Shown here: piece by piece, positions 42,512-54,588 of the stretch
Layout: every line of letters begins with the position of its first letter
Position numbering within the stretch: position 1 is the stretch's first letter
Assembly (NCBI GenBank): GCA_036346205.1
Contig: JARFJB010000400.1
Coordinates: 6,277,001-6,341,000, forward strand
Length of the DNA stretch: 64,000 nucleotides
From: Vesta saturnalis
Taxonomy: Eukaryota; Arthropoda; Insecta; Coleoptera; Lampyridae
Direction: 5' to 3'
Made by a program: the position numbers and the translations under genes
Notes under the pieces: generated by a model
Database searches by the model: none
What the model saw: the letters and a program-made list of their open reading frames with translations, nothing else
What the model was told of the DNA's origin: nothing

Positions 42512-44599
42512 CCCGTCAGGACGCGCGTATTAGTTTGTAACGTTAGCGCGCGCGCTGGGTAGTTTTTACCCAATTCGATTTGTGATGTTTTTATATGTGT
42601 ATAACACATATATAACATTATAAAATAACATAAATTATATTGTACGATGTAATTTTTAATAACTTGTATGTTAAATTATATTCATATATAACTTATAATT
42701 TAATTATGCCTAATGAGTTTAATGATTATTTATTACTAAAGGTAAAAAAAGCAAACAATAACATTAATGAAATTTAAACTAGAAATTGTTATATACACTA
42801 TATACACTTTCGAACATTTTGTTAATTATTTATCGTATGCATTATTATAACATTCACCACATGTTGGCATAACATGCTCTCGGCATATAAGTATGTTACA
42901 TGATTTACATGATGTATTAGTTTTTCTGTCTTTCTTATTTCCGCAGTCTTCACATCTTCCAGTTGCTCTGAATGTCCTTTTCAAACCTGATGGTAACCAT
43001 TTACACCATCAATATTCAGGAATCCAAAAAATATTGTTAATGGCCAGCGACGTGACCTTCGGGAAACCGAATATGTTCCGCATAATTCATCTACTGTATC
43101 GACGCCACCTTTAGTTGAATTATAAAAACTTATAATATCTGGTTTTTTCATGTCACCTGTGCTGATATCTATAGATTTATCATTATGTTGCGTGGAAACT
43201 AATAAAACAATTTTACCAGGTCTTGGCATGTATGACACCAAAGTAGTATATGCCTTAAATTCAAACATACTGGAATATTTTTCTTTGCCCTTGGTCGACG
43301 TAAATTCTGCTGGAATTTCCTTTTTATTTTTTGGTATGGTGGCAACGCATGTTGTATTGTGATTCAAAAGTAAATTTTCGATCAGGGGAATACTGGTAAA
43401 CCAATTGTCCATGGTAATATTTCGCCCGGTGTTGTCAATTGGTTCAATAATCCGCAGAACTATGGATGCTGCATCATTGCTATTCGTAAATGGACCCTCC
43501 GGTTGTTGTCCAACATAAACTTCTAAATTACAAGTGAAAAAATTTCGAGCATGTGCCAATAAAAATATCTTAATTCCATACTTAGCTGGCTTGCTTTTTA
43601 TATATTGGCGAAAGCTACAACGGCCTCTGAAAGGCTCCAACTTTTCATCAATTGTAGCAAAATTTATCAGTTTCTCTTCGATCTTTTCGGGTTAAAACAT
43701 TGTCAAAACGAACATATTTCAATAAAAACAAAAATCTCTTTCTCGACATTGTAGCTATAAATATATCTATACCACTTCCATCTTTTGCCCACAAATCTTT
43801 TGTATTTAATTTAGCTGATTTCAAAAAACCTGAATGATACAATAAGCCAATAAGGGCTTTAATTTCAACAATATTCGTATATTGTGCATCGCGCTCGCTA
43901 CAAAATTTCTCTTTTTGCGACTGAATGTATATATTTGTATATTGGACAATCAGTTGCAATATATCATCCGTTATCATGAGACTCCATGTATCAATTATTG
44001 TTACTGCATTTTTTGCTGTACCTTTAGGTCCTGGTGTACCGGTAAAAATGTTATAATACCTTGTTCGAGAAGATGGTGGTAAAGATTTATTCCATTTTGT
44101 GCCATCTTTCCTAGTAAAATGACCAATTTGTGCAAGTGGAATATCATCATCAGAATCATTGTCGTCATTATCGTCAGCAGAATTTTCTGTATCAGTATTG
44201 TGATACAGAAAGAGGATGATATTTTTCAGTCTTCTGCTTCTTGCTCGAGCTTGGTAAATCCATTTTAACAAATAAAATTGCTTTGATGCACAAGTATAAT
44301 CCAAATTTTGCAATCAAACAACGAGTTTTAAAATAACTGTCACACAAAACTTTAGCAATTGTAACTTTGAAACGGTAACGTAAGGACGCGCGCTTTGGTG
44401 AATTTTACCCAAAAGATGTTAAGGTGTTAAATAATCATTCACAATTGACCATGAACACAAAGTTTGAGTGGGAATCGCTTTAGAAGGGTCTATTAGAAGA
44501 GTACTGAGGGGTGGCCGCGTCTAAACCTTTTAGTTGTTAAATAATAGAAAAATAAGTATGGCCTGGGTAATTTTTACCCATAGCGCGCGTCCTGACGAG
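42512..44599 (-). mobile_element. Second piggyBac transposon, different family
   Basis: Termini CCCGTCAGGACGCGCG (left) and, in complement, CTCGTCAGGACGCGCG (right) match at 15 of 16. Subterminal sequences are also shared (tgggtagtttttaccca at the left and gggtaatttttaccca at the right). The right flank is TTAA (44600-44603); the left flank is TGTA (42508-42511), apparently a mutated TTAA. The transposase is on the minus strand and frameshifted. Its ends differ from those of the 10027 element, so the two belong to separate families. Confidence 0.88.
42826..44313 (-). pseudogene. piggyBac transposase, frameshifted, catalytic Asps retained
   Basis: From 44313 on the minus strand, an acidic region (SADDNDDNDSDDDIPLAQ) is followed by the PGBD core, with VEIKALIGLLYHSGFLKSA and a run to RKDRRETDK. 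A frameshift near 43660 leads into the frame of 43640. The first catalytic Asp sits in TIDEKLEPFRGR, the second in GRNITMDNWFTSIPL, the third in TKGGVDTVDELC. After VNGYHQV a second break removes much of the C-terminal helical region. The cysteine-rich end, with CEDC, CKSC, CREH and CGEC pairs, survives in another frame to the stop at 42826. All three catalytic residues are present, but the frameshifts and the deletion before the zinc finger make this copy inactive. Confidence 0.9.
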
Positions 44600-44603
44600 T
44601 TAA

Positions 44604-45638
44604 GTCTTAAACTATACTAGGTAGCCTAAAACAACCAGAAAAAATTGGTAAAATTAACAAACCATTTCGTTTCTACATAATGTCAATCTAAACTCTTTTC
44701 CACGGCTTACAAACAATTATTAATTTGGAAAATGTCTATTTTATTGGGCAATTCAGAAGACCAACTGTAGAAGTCACATGGAATCTGAACTTATATCATT
44801 AATTGTAAAAATTGTGGCTGTGTAGGCCAAACTGAATGTACTGAATTTAATTATATTGTCACGGTTTTTAACTCAATTCCTTTATAGGGCGTGGTTCGTT
44901 CGTTTTGTGTAATAATGTAATAGTTTCATTGTCTATTTTTTTACAATTCTAACTTAATTAACTATTAATATTTATTAACGGAGCTAAATAAGAAACACAA
45001 ATATAACTATGGACCTCAAAACATAAACAAAACTACAACTTCAAATTAATGAACCAATAAAACGGAACTACGAAATTATGACAGTGTCTGTGTTATTACT
45101 CCGGCTTGTGGTAGGGTAGGCCATATTATTTCTCTTGGCGGATCGGGTTACTAGAATAATACTAGAGGACGTACTAATCAAACCCTGGGGCTTCGGAAGT
45201 AGTTAAAGTTTTGCATTTTAATTGTGAGGTACGCAAATGTTTATTTTATTTTCCTTTTATACATTTAAAAAGAATCTTAGCACGGTTCATTCATTGTACA
45301 TAAAAGTAGGAAGAAAAGAGTGATTATGTCTTTTATAAGCAGGTAAAGAATTTTATTTAAAAAGTGAAATCGATATTTTTGAACCTAGAGAATTACGTAT
45401 TTAACTATGTGTTTACACGACTAGAGTTGAAACACTTTCAGAACAACACAGTGCGCACAAACCAATATTGGTCACAATTCGACAATTTGCCGTCGCATTC
45501 ATAGGCGTAGAAATTTTAAGTAGTTTATTTACATTTTGGTGTACACTTGAGTTATACGTTGTATTTCTGACTTTTACATTTTCTTTTCTAATAAACAGTT
45601 CTTTTCAGAGCTCTTTTTGACCCTTCGTGTATATTTTG
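44604..45638. other. Intergenic, presumed upstream region of 45712
   Basis: AT-rich; no coding motif. The last part would contain the promoter of the intron-bearing transposase gene. I could not find inverted repeats matching the region after 47257. Confidence 0.45.
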
Positions 45639-45701
45639 GTAAGTTTTGCAATATCTGTGCTTTAAGCGTAGTTTACAAGTATGTTTTTTGTCTTTTTATA
45701 G
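45639..45701 (+). other. Probable 63-bp 5'-UTR intron
   Basis: Donor TTTTG|GTAAGT at 45639 and acceptor gtctttttatag ending at 45701, eleven bases before the ATG. Confidence 0.55.
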
Positions 45702-46071
45702 TCACCAAATAATGGCAAACAAATCGAAACAGATCGGCGTTCGTGGAAAGATTCTGCATAGTCAAGCTCGAGAAATTGTTGCAAACGTCATAGAATTCAT
45801 GACAAAAGAAGCCAAGGAGGGAGTGACAATCCCTTTGTCAAACTTTAAGGGGAGAATTTTACTGCTACGAAGGTAGGTGAAATCACTTATCGTAAAGTTA
45901 TATCAGATATGAAGGAAATTTCCCAAGGCAAAGCAACAAAGTTTTCTTCACCTAGAAAAAATAAAAACAGACCAAACCCTAAAAGTAATTTGTATCAGGA
46001 GGAATTTGAGCAGATAAAATCCATTATAGATCATTTTTATATTATTGAAAAGAGAGTGCCTACGTTAAAGG

Positions 46072-46121
46072 GTAATGAAACAATTTTTACATGGTAAATA
46101 TAATTACATTTAAATTAACAG
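46072..46121 (+). other. Coding intron, 50 bp
   Basis: GTAATG to attaacag; removal joins GG|T in phase and skips the stop at 46095. Confidence 0.65.
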
Positions 46122-46209
46122 GTATCCACAATAAAATTCTGCAAATAGGTATTGATTTTAAAGGTGGACTTTCGACTTTGGGAAAGATTATTAAAAAATT
46201 GGGTTTTCG

Positions 46210-46268
46210 GTAAGTCATATAACTATTTGTGACATTCACTCATATTAACTTATTGAATAAATTTGTAG
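46210..46268 (+). other. Coding intron, 59 bp
   Basis: TTTCG|GTAAGT to aaatttgtag; joins CG|A so that GFR is followed by WCNTVDK. Confidence 0.7.
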
Positions 46269-46530
46269 ATGGTGCAACACTGTTGATAAAATGAAGGTTC
46301 TGATGGAATCCAATATTTACGTCAAATGCAGCAATGCATTCAAGATAAGAGACCAATTATTTTTACAGATGAGTCCTATATCAACAGTTGTCATACAGAC
46401 CCAAAAAATTGGACAGATTATTCTACTCTGGGTTTTAAAAAACCTATTGGCAAAGGTCCACGTGTTATCATGGTACATGCTGGTGTATCTGAAGGTTTTG
46501 TTAATAATGCAGTACTTATGTTCAAATCAG

Positions 46531-46583
46531 GTACGAGATCATTATCATAATTGTAGTCTAAAACTAAATCTTATTAATTATAG
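46531..46583 (+). other. Coding intron, 53 bp
   Basis: TCAG|GTACGA to ttaattatag; joins G|GA so that MFKSG continues as STSGDYHNDMN, the family-conserved sequence. Confidence 0.75.
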
Positions 46584-47257
46584 GAAGTACATCAGGAGAT
46601 TACCACAACGATATGAACCATACAAATTTTATGCAGTGGGTACAGAAGCAGCTGTTGCCGAATATACCAAAGCGAGCTGCACTTGTCATCGATAATGCAT
46701 CATATCACAATATGGTAATAAATAAAGATCCAACATCCAAGACCAAAAAGGACGATATGATTATGTGGCTTCGTCAACATTCAATTATGCATGATCCTCT
46801 TTCAACAAAACCTGTGTTGTATGCAATAACCAAGGAGCACAAGTGCAAACAGTATACTTTAGATACTGAATTAGCAAAACATGACCATATAGTGCTTAGA
46901 CTTCCTCCGTATCATCCAGAACTAAACCCAATTGAGAAAATATGGGCTGCAGTGAAGCAGTACGTTGCATCTAGAAATACTACCTTTAACTTAAAGGATG
47001 TAATAAAATTAGCTGAAGAAAAATTTGCCACGATAACTCCTGAAGATTGGGCAAACATATGTACACATGTTGATGTAGTTGAAGAATACAAGTACAAAGA
47101 ACACATGTTTGACAAATTATATGATGATTTTAGATTCGTTGTGAATACAGGCGATTCAGATGAATCTACTGAAGAATCTTCCGATGATGAAGATGAGGGG
47201 GACCTTGGAATTTATCTATTGCCTGCAACAAGCAGGACCGAGCACAGAATAAAATAA

Positions 47258-49015
47258 TTTATTAGGGAATATTTACAATTTACACACATTATAGGTACTT
47301 TGCAACTTGTTCAGTTCCCACAATGAAACACACCTTATATCGTGATCTATTTAATGTTTTGTGAATTTTATAAAACTAAGGTGAATGTGTAGTTTCAACC
47401 ACAATGAAGTGTGTTGATTCAATTGTTTAAACCCTAAAACAAAATCTATCATTTCTTAATTGTTTTTGTATGTATTTATGATAACCTATTTACCAGAATT
47501 TTACATTAAAAATAAACTTTAGCAATTGTAATTTCCTATGATAAGATTTTTGTCATAAGTTGTTTTGTGGCATAATTTTAGTGAAAGATTTAATTATAAC
47601 TCTCAATTCATTTTTGTGAGTTAGCATTTTATATTTCTGTAAATATTTACGTGTTCATTTTATATTCTGTTTGTGAATAAATAAATTAAAAAAAATTTTT
47701 AAATAATTTACTCCTAAACCAAAGTAATAAGTAATCGCATTCAAACTAATAAAAATCTGGTGCGGTTACTCCTTGTTCCTTTACTACTTGTGTAATTAAT
47801 TTGAAAGCTTTTGTTATACACATCTAATTAATGTGAATTCGTTTGCATAGTTTTCTAAAATACAATATGCTTTTTTGGGGGTGTTTGAAATAGTATACCT
47901 ATTTAGTTTATTAAGTTTCAACACATTCGACATACTATTAAACTGTCCCTCAAAGAGCCGGATATTAAGGTTTTCTTTCATGCTTTGCGGGTACATGTAT
48001 CATTTTACAGTAGTTTAGGATAAATTATAAGATTGTACTTTTGTATAGATCATTTTGTTATTCTGTAAATAAAGTTATTCAGCAGACATTGTTGATGACA
48101 AGTATTCAAGGAGCTCCAAAATAAAACTGCGCCTATTTGTAATCATGTAAACTAAGCTATAATTGCTAAATTTCACAAAACATAGTCTTATATAAATTAT
48201 CGCTTGGTTTAACTTCAATTTGTAACATTTCTGTTTAACCCCATAACCCATTTATGAAATTTTCGTGTAACGCCACTGGCAAACCAGCTGTTTTTCGCGC
48301 AGCTTTTCATGACTCATTATGTTGTTCTGAAAGTATTTCTATTCTAACACTAGACTAATTAAACGGGGAACTTTATTTATAACATTTACGGGATGGCATA
48401 AAGTTAAAAACTTGTAATTAACAAATTACGCAATTACCTTGAAAAGATTACACGCCATGTATTAATACCTAATGTTCAACAATGGACCAATAAACTGTAG
48501 ACTAAATGATTTGAATACGCAACAAAAGGTTGATTGTATTTCCCAATAACAGTTGTCATAATGGTAGTGTTCCAATTTTAAACACTCTAAAATTAACAAA
48601 GCAAAAGTAAGCGTTTAATGTTAAATTGACTAAAGAAAATTTACGGAGGAATCCTGTATAATAGCATAGTATAATTTATACAAATTTTTTCAGAATAGGC
48701 AGAGATACAGATTATTAGACCAGGGCCATGCTGTAAAGACCAAATTTTCTTTAATTAATTATTCGCGAATTCACCAATTTTCATAAAATTTCAGAATTTT
48801 AAATAATCAATTTTATCACCTTCGCCGTCGATACGAAAACGTTGAGAATTTTCTACGTCTGAGTCCCCTCTATTTCCGCTACTTAAACAATAGCCAATCC
48901 CTGAACCAAACACCACTACTAGAAACCGTAGCCGCCTTCAGCGGATTTCGATTTAACCACAGGACACGCTGCCGAGTGCAGAACCAAGCGGGCCAAGTGG
49001 GCCATTTCCGGTTAT
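47258..49015. other. Intergenic, no supported feature
   Basis: AT-rich; nothing recognised except a GC-richer patch at about 48820-49015 without a coding motif. Confidence 0.5.
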
Positions 49016-49200
49016 TTAAGCGAATGTAGGAGTAGTATCTTCCCCCTCAGAACCTTAACTCCGTATCGTCCGATCCTATCCTGAACTCACCTATCCTTAA
49101 CCCCACCATGCATACAATGTATATATGTTGGGAATCCATGACGGTGTTTGAAGGAGCTTGGAAAGGTCAAGCAGCCAGCCCTCCCAATTGGGGAGGGAAT
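49016..49200 (+). mobile_element. SINE copy, body only
   Basis: Shares its body with the SINE at 37778 (tagtatcttccccctcagaacc, then accccaccatgcat, then ttgggaatccatgac and gaaggagct, in the same order). The tRNA-like head is missing; instead a different GC-richer sequence precedes it. Confidence 0.7.
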
Positions 49201-50444
49201 GAAGCAAACTGCCTTTTTCCTACCGAAAATCCTTTCTAAATTCTCATTTACACTATGGCAAGCTGTCGCTCAAGTTCGCCTTCGGCTGCACGTAAGTTCT
49301 TTTACAAACCTTCAAAAACACCGTAACGCAACGGCGGGAGTTTAATTCCCGGAGTCGATATCTACTTACACCGCCGCCCGGACAAAAAGGTTGTTTTGTC
49401 TAAATTCTGCCGGCCGCAGTGTACATCATATTTTCAGTAACTAAGAAAGTACGGAATGAAAACTGCAGTAATTGATATATGAAAATGAAAACTTTCACCA
49501 TTATTACACATATTTAAAATAGTTAGCTTTTTGGGTTTGTAATGCTGTATTTTTGTATTCATGTTCAAGTAACTCTAAACGTTTCGATAACACTTACAGT
49601 TATCGTCCTCAGCAGTAATAAGACCTTTTAGAGATGCAGAGATGTAGAACATAAGCCTGCTATTAATATGACAGTTTTATAAACGTATAAAACCAACTAG
49701 GAAATTCAATTTTAGTAAAAAATAATTAGAACCGTAACAAATTAAATATTGTTAAACTGCCTTGCAGATGACAAATCAGAATACCATCTAAAGGACGAAG
49801 GCTAAAAGAGAAAAATGTCATAATCTATAAGCAAATTTAACAAAATTTAATCAAATTATGATATAAGTGTAAGGTTGTGAAAAACTTTAATTTGAAATTG
49901 ATAAAAGCATTCACAAATAGAAACTGGACATCAATTAAAAATCCAGTCAAATCTAACAAAGAAATAGCTTTGTTAATAAATGTAAGTGTTATTTTACAGT
50001 GAAAACACAACGTTGTGCGTTTTATATAATTTTGTAACAAATAAAAAATTAAAAGGTGAGATTAGAATACTAAAAAGATAAGTTGCACCACGGTCTAGCC
50101 AGCAAGGTACAATAATTACGAAACTTACTATAGGTTGAGAACTCTTTTGAGCAGGTTCTGAGGGATGCAGAGATATGTCCATAGCCCTCAGTAAAGCATT
50201 TGTTTGTTTTTTCTTATTAGATGCCACTCAATTTTATAGGTTTGATAATTAAAAGACAACAAAAATTGAGAAAGTTGTACATTAATACCACAGGTAGTCT
50301 GAATAACACTAAACAGCTGCATTTATTTGCATATTTAAGAAAACAAAATTTCTGATTAATTTCAGCATAAAATAACTAAAACGATATTTCTCGTCAAGCT
50401 TGACGATATTAACTAATTACTAAACCAAACACAACTAAATAAAC

Positions 50445-50449
<5 letters not shown>
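49201..50449. other. Intergenic with a short shared repeat
   Basis: No gene. A 44-bp stretch at 49577-49620 is the inverse of 30794-30838 in the element 29802-31166 (aactgtaagtgttat core), so a piece of a related element may lie here. Confidence 0.5.

Positions 50450-50501
<52 letters not shown>
50450..50501. repeat. (AT)n microsatellite
   Basis: Uninterrupted dinucleotide repeat. Confidence 0.95.
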
Positions 50502-50502
<1 letters not shown>

Positions 50503-51569
50503 CTTTACGTAGAATTCGAAATGAAAAATGGTCAACACTATATAATAATAACGTCTACTTGACCTGTCAACGAACATTACAGTTACTAGGTTATGCACTC
50601 AAATATTTTTATCTTAGAAAACATAAGCCAGTCAGCTGTTTATTTTCATTATAACCGTATCTGAACAACACTATACTGATTTATTATTTCCTTAAGGCGT
50701 ACTTTGCATTAAAAAGGACACGTACTTACATTCTCTTGTACTCAAAATAAATATACGGTATTAACCTCAGTTTTAAATGAACTGCCATTTGAGAACTTCA
50801 ATTTCCATCAATATAATAAACATACGGTAAGGTAGGGTAATTTTTATTTGTCTTCAACGTACAAATAAAAGAAACGCAGGCATTAGACGTAGAAAGCAGA
50901 TATACAAACAGCATGCGTTATTGATGTAAAACAAAGGTATCTCCATTTATAATTCTTCAAGATGAAATTGCATTATCATCCACGCCATTTAATGCATTTT
51001 AACTTCGTGACATCATCCACCACGCATTTGCAACGATATGAAATTTTTTAAGGCAGCCATGACAGTATGGTGAGTTGCCATATGCACCCTGTATATGGCA
51101 ACCTAGACATCGCACGATAGGGATTTCAATTCAAAATTCTTAACGTGCGATCTTTGGCTCCCCAAACTATTTTAGAGGAAAAGTCTATTTATCTTTTTGT
51201 ACAAATGAAAATTATGCATCTGTATGTACCCCTGCTTTGCATTATATTATTCAATTATAAAATCAAACAGCAAGGGCGATTTCAACTACGTAACGCGTAC
51301 GTCATTAAATATGACTCACAATCAATCTATGAATAGTACAGTAGACGAAACTAATTATTTAAATCAACAAAAGCCATAGAACTGACACCTACACCAAAAA
51401 CGTAAATTAATCACACAAATGTTCAAACAAACTAACTAATAAACAATGACCTAAATGATCGTAAAAATGCAGTCTAACATTTGAGGGTTGGAATTGAGAT
51501 ATTTTATCACATTCAGCTTGAACCCGATTTTTCAATTATTCCAATCTTTGAAATGATTGAGCAGAATAA
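50502..51569. other. Intergenic, no supported feature
   Basis: AT-rich; contains caccctgtatatgg near 51087, a lone transposon-end-like motif. Confidence 0.5.
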
Positions 51570-51800
51570 ATTTTCGACTTTAACTGGTCCCACAAAAAAA
51601 TAAGGGACCTATCGGGCCAATATATTGCGCAATATTTATCAACCAGATTATGAGAAAAATTGTTCTTTTTAAAAAATCACGCAGATCACGACTGTTCTGT
51701 GCAGAACAACCATCCATCTGGAACCAAATCTCTTTTGTCCCTAGCAACTTCAGCCACTGCCGCAGCTATTTGTTCTTGTTGCAGCTGTAAAAAGAGCACT
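51570..51800 (-). pseudogene. Short DDE transposase fragment
   Basis: The minus strand reads IWFQMDGCSAQNSRDLRDFL, the strand and loop around the second catalytic Asp of the Tc3-like mariner superfamily. Immediately after it comes a damaged segment with IGPIGPLFFCG, where the third motif should be. Nothing upstream of about 51800 is recognisable. It is a small, old piece without termini. Confidence 0.7.
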
Positions 51801-52223
51801 TCTGTTAAGTTTTAATCTAAGAAAAACGGTCATACATTACGATGTATTATAACCCCGGCCAGGCTATACATTTTTGAAATAAAAAAAAAATAAGCCATCG
51901 AATAAGTCCATAACCACCTACAGTTGCTATTTAAAAAATGTATGTTTGGGTTGTAACTCGAAAAATAATTATTAAAAAAATTTTTTATTTTTAATAGCTA
52001 TCAAAAGTCTCTCTTATAACTTTTTCGTAGTTTGAATAAAAAAGATATAGCCGATTGAAAATTTGGACGATTTTTAGTTATTTTTAGATATCTTAGAAAG
52101 TTGGCAACAATGTTGAATTTTCTTATCGGTATTTGAATTATCATGTAATTCTGCCCAACTTTGCTAATTTAACCGACTCTTATAATAACAAAGATAGTCA
52201 CAGAACGTGGGTAGATTCTAGAC

Positions 52224-52226
<3 letters not shown>

Positions 52227-52255
<29 letters not shown>
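52227..52255. repeat. (TA)n microsatellite
   Basis: Uninterrupted TA repeat after gacatg. Confidence 0.95.
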
Positions 52256-52258
<3 letters not shown>

Positions 52259-52357
52259 GAATTTAATACAAATGGTTAAATCGAAAAGTTCTCCATTTTG
52301 AATGATAACGAAATATGGTTTTCTAATCGATATTGTTGAATCACGATTAGGATTACG

Positions 52358-52975
52358 TAGATTTAAATGATTTTGAAAAATCTAGACCTACTAGATTTTG
52401 AGATAATGCACGCAACTTTCGATTTTCTTATGGACGCATATTGATTTTTGCATTTTGAATTCTTCATAAAAATGCTTTTCAACCATATATCATATGTTTA
52501 TAATCTGCCAATGAGAAAGTGTCAAATTACACAATTAAATTTATATCAAAGCAACCTTGACATATTATGTATTTTAATTAAATGAAAATTAATCTACAAA
52601 TTAAACTAACTATTGAGAACAATATTATTGATTATTAACATAAATCATAATAATAAAAGTGACAAAAACAACAAAATAAAATTTAATATTATACTGAATT
52701 TTACTATTAATTAATCAAATGCTCGAATAAACCTCATTCTCTTGCAATAATTGAATAGATGGTTGATTGGCAAAGGCCTAGTTTGATATAAATTTAATTG
52801 TGTAATTTGACACTTTCTCATTGGCAGATTATAAACATATGATATATGGTTGAAAAGTATTTTTATGAAGAATTCAAAATGCAAAAATCCAATATGGCGT
52901 CCATAAGAAAATCGAAAGTTGCGTGCATTATCTCAAAATCTAGTAGGCCTAGATTTTTTCAAAATCATTTTGAAA
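52358..52975. mobile_element. Foldback/MITE-like inverted repeat
   Basis: Arms 52358-52550 and 52782-52975 are inverse complements over about 193 bp (for example ctgccaatgagaaagtgtc at 52505 and its inverse at 52812; tagattttgagataatgcac at 52390 and its inverse at 52923). The loop of 231 bp is AT-rich and non-coding. Outer limits are unclear; a GGACACCCTGTA end at 53214 could belong to a larger unit. Confidence 0.72.
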
Positions 52976-53222
52976 TCCTCGCTACCTGTTACCCCATCCT
53001 GCAAAATCGTGGATGTATCTCTTGCAAGAAACAAGATATAGGGATTTTAGAAAACGCATATTTTCAGTTATCACCCTGTGTCTAGTAAATGGAAGGGATT
53101 TTTGACATGTAACCATGGTTGCTTCTTGGGCATATAATGACGCAACTTTTTCTCCATTTAACCATCTTCGTATCTCTAACGGTTTCCAATATCCCCATGC
53201 ATTTCATCTTAAACTGGACACC

Positions 53223-53225
<3 letters not shown>

Positions 53226-53269
<44 letters not shown>
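53226..53269. repeat. (TA)n microsatellite at a transposon-like end
   Basis: Starts at the final TA of ggacaccctgta. Confidence 0.95.
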
Positions 53270-53272
<3 letters not shown>

Positions 53273-54138
53273 TTGAGAACCCTGAAATAGTTTAGTTGCA
53301 CTAAGTTAACCTCATTGTATTGTTTCGTAGGAAGTCCAATGTCAAAACATTATTACATATTACGATTATACTATACATATTATATTATAATTATTTTAAT
53401 CGATGCAAGTGGTAATCCGCTGACTTAAATAGTACGAAGTCATAAAATGTAGCAGAAAGTTGAATTGAGGATTCCGTGTTAAATAAACCCTCAACTGCAA
53501 TTTAGTGCATAGAATATAGTGAAAGCAGTGTATCAACATTAAAACCATACATGTATATCAGCCCTAGTTCAAGATCTCTACCACTTACTTCACCTTTAAA
53601 TAACAGTTTGTAGTGCATTTACATTTATTATTACTTTAGAGCAATAACTTCTGTTAATAAAATAAAATTTCATTCCATCGTTAACCATACAAAAAGTGAG
53701 GTTAATTTGTTTAATTTCAAGATAACTAATAAAACCAGTGGCGTCAACTAGTTCTATTTATTTTAGTTCGAATTTTTCGAACTTTTAACGGGGTAATTGA
53801 AATAAGCTACAAAATCCTATAATACATTTATACAACTTATTTTTGTAGGATCGTTCATTACAATATTAGGTACGTATATAAAACGTTCAAAGGTCATAAG
53901 AATCTTAATGAGTGGTAGTTACGTGTTATTCATACGTTACTGTTTTTATACCCTATAGGAGTAGAAAAATCATAGTATACAACTCGGGTGGTAATGCCTA
54001 TTACGCACGAGTGTTGTAATTTACACTACTATCCAAAATATAAAGTAGTTTGTTTATCGAATATTTATGATGACAAATTAAACAAGAATTTTGACAAATG
54101 TAAATAAAAAGCGGATTTCAAAAGTAGCGTACTTTCAG

Positions 54139-54141
<3 letters not shown>
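53270..54141. other. Intergenic, no supported feature
   Basis: AT-rich; nothing recognised. Confidence 0.5.

Positions 54142-54201
<60 letters not shown>
54142..54201. repeat. (TA)n tract flanking the 5' LTR
   Basis: Perfect TA repeat ending eight bases before the LTR. The reading frames of alternating Tyr and Ile through it are not genes. Confidence 0.95.
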
Positions 54202-54208
<7 letters not shown>

Positions 54209-54209
<1 letters not shown>

Positions 54210-54229
54210 GTTATATTCTCCGTATTTTG

Positions 54230-54291
<62 letters not shown>

Positions 54292-54570
54292 TTATATAAA
54301 TAGCTAGTATAACATACTCTGTAATCAATAGTCAAACATCAAATATTAACTACTTAATCAACTATTATCACATGGAAACTTTTATATTTGTTATTATTGT
54401 AATTTATCAATTCTTAGAGATGTTGTCTTAAGTAAATTAATGATTGTTATAAAAGACGTTGCAATGATAACAATAGTTAGAGTTAATATTAACTTATAGT
54501 TAGTGAGGTCTCAGTTTTTAATTGCAAGAATTTATTTTTAAATGAATCTTATTTGCAATAAAAACATAAT
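54209..54570 (+). repeat. 5' LTR, enlarged by a TA tract
   Basis: 362 bp, against 285 bp for the 3' LTR. The extra length is mainly a (TA)n at 54234-54289 and an insert near 54475-54505. Confidence 0.88.
54234..54289. repeat. (TA)n tract inside the 5' LTR
   Basis: The equivalent place in the 3' LTR (about 59084-59095) has only a short TA run. Confidence 0.9.
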
Positions 54571-54588
54571 TGGCGCTGCGAACAGGAT
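54571..54588 (+). promoter_or_regulatory. Primer binding site
   Basis: Starts TGGCGCTGCGAACAGG immediately after the 5' LTR; begins with TGG as expected for pairing with a tRNA CCA end. The tRNA is not identified. Confidence 0.75.

Larger units (their letters stand above)
45712..47257 (+). pseudogene. Intron-bearing IS630/Tc1-type DDE transposase
   Basis: The ATG at 45712 gives MANKSKQIGVRGKILHSQ. Exons by splice consensus and frame continuity are 45712-46071, 46122-46209, 46269-46530 and 46584-47257. The three coding introns are 50, 59 and 53 bp. The catalytic order is DDE_3-like: IIFTDESYINS (first Asp), AALVIDNASYHNM (second Asp) and YHPELNPIEKIWAAVK (Glu as third). A long spacer between the second and third residues is typical of this animal family. 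The C-terminus is acidic and serine-rich (DSDESTEESSDDEDEG). Two one-base shifts, near 45865 and 46300, interrupt the frame. No flanking TIRs were found, so it may be a stranded transposon or a host-retained copy, but the shifts argue against function. Confidence 0.82.

Noticed and set aside
54065..54335. Open frames encoding long Tyr-Ile runs
   Set aside because: They are translations of (TA)n microsatellites in and beside the 5' LTR, not genes. The same applies to the frame at 50413-50598.
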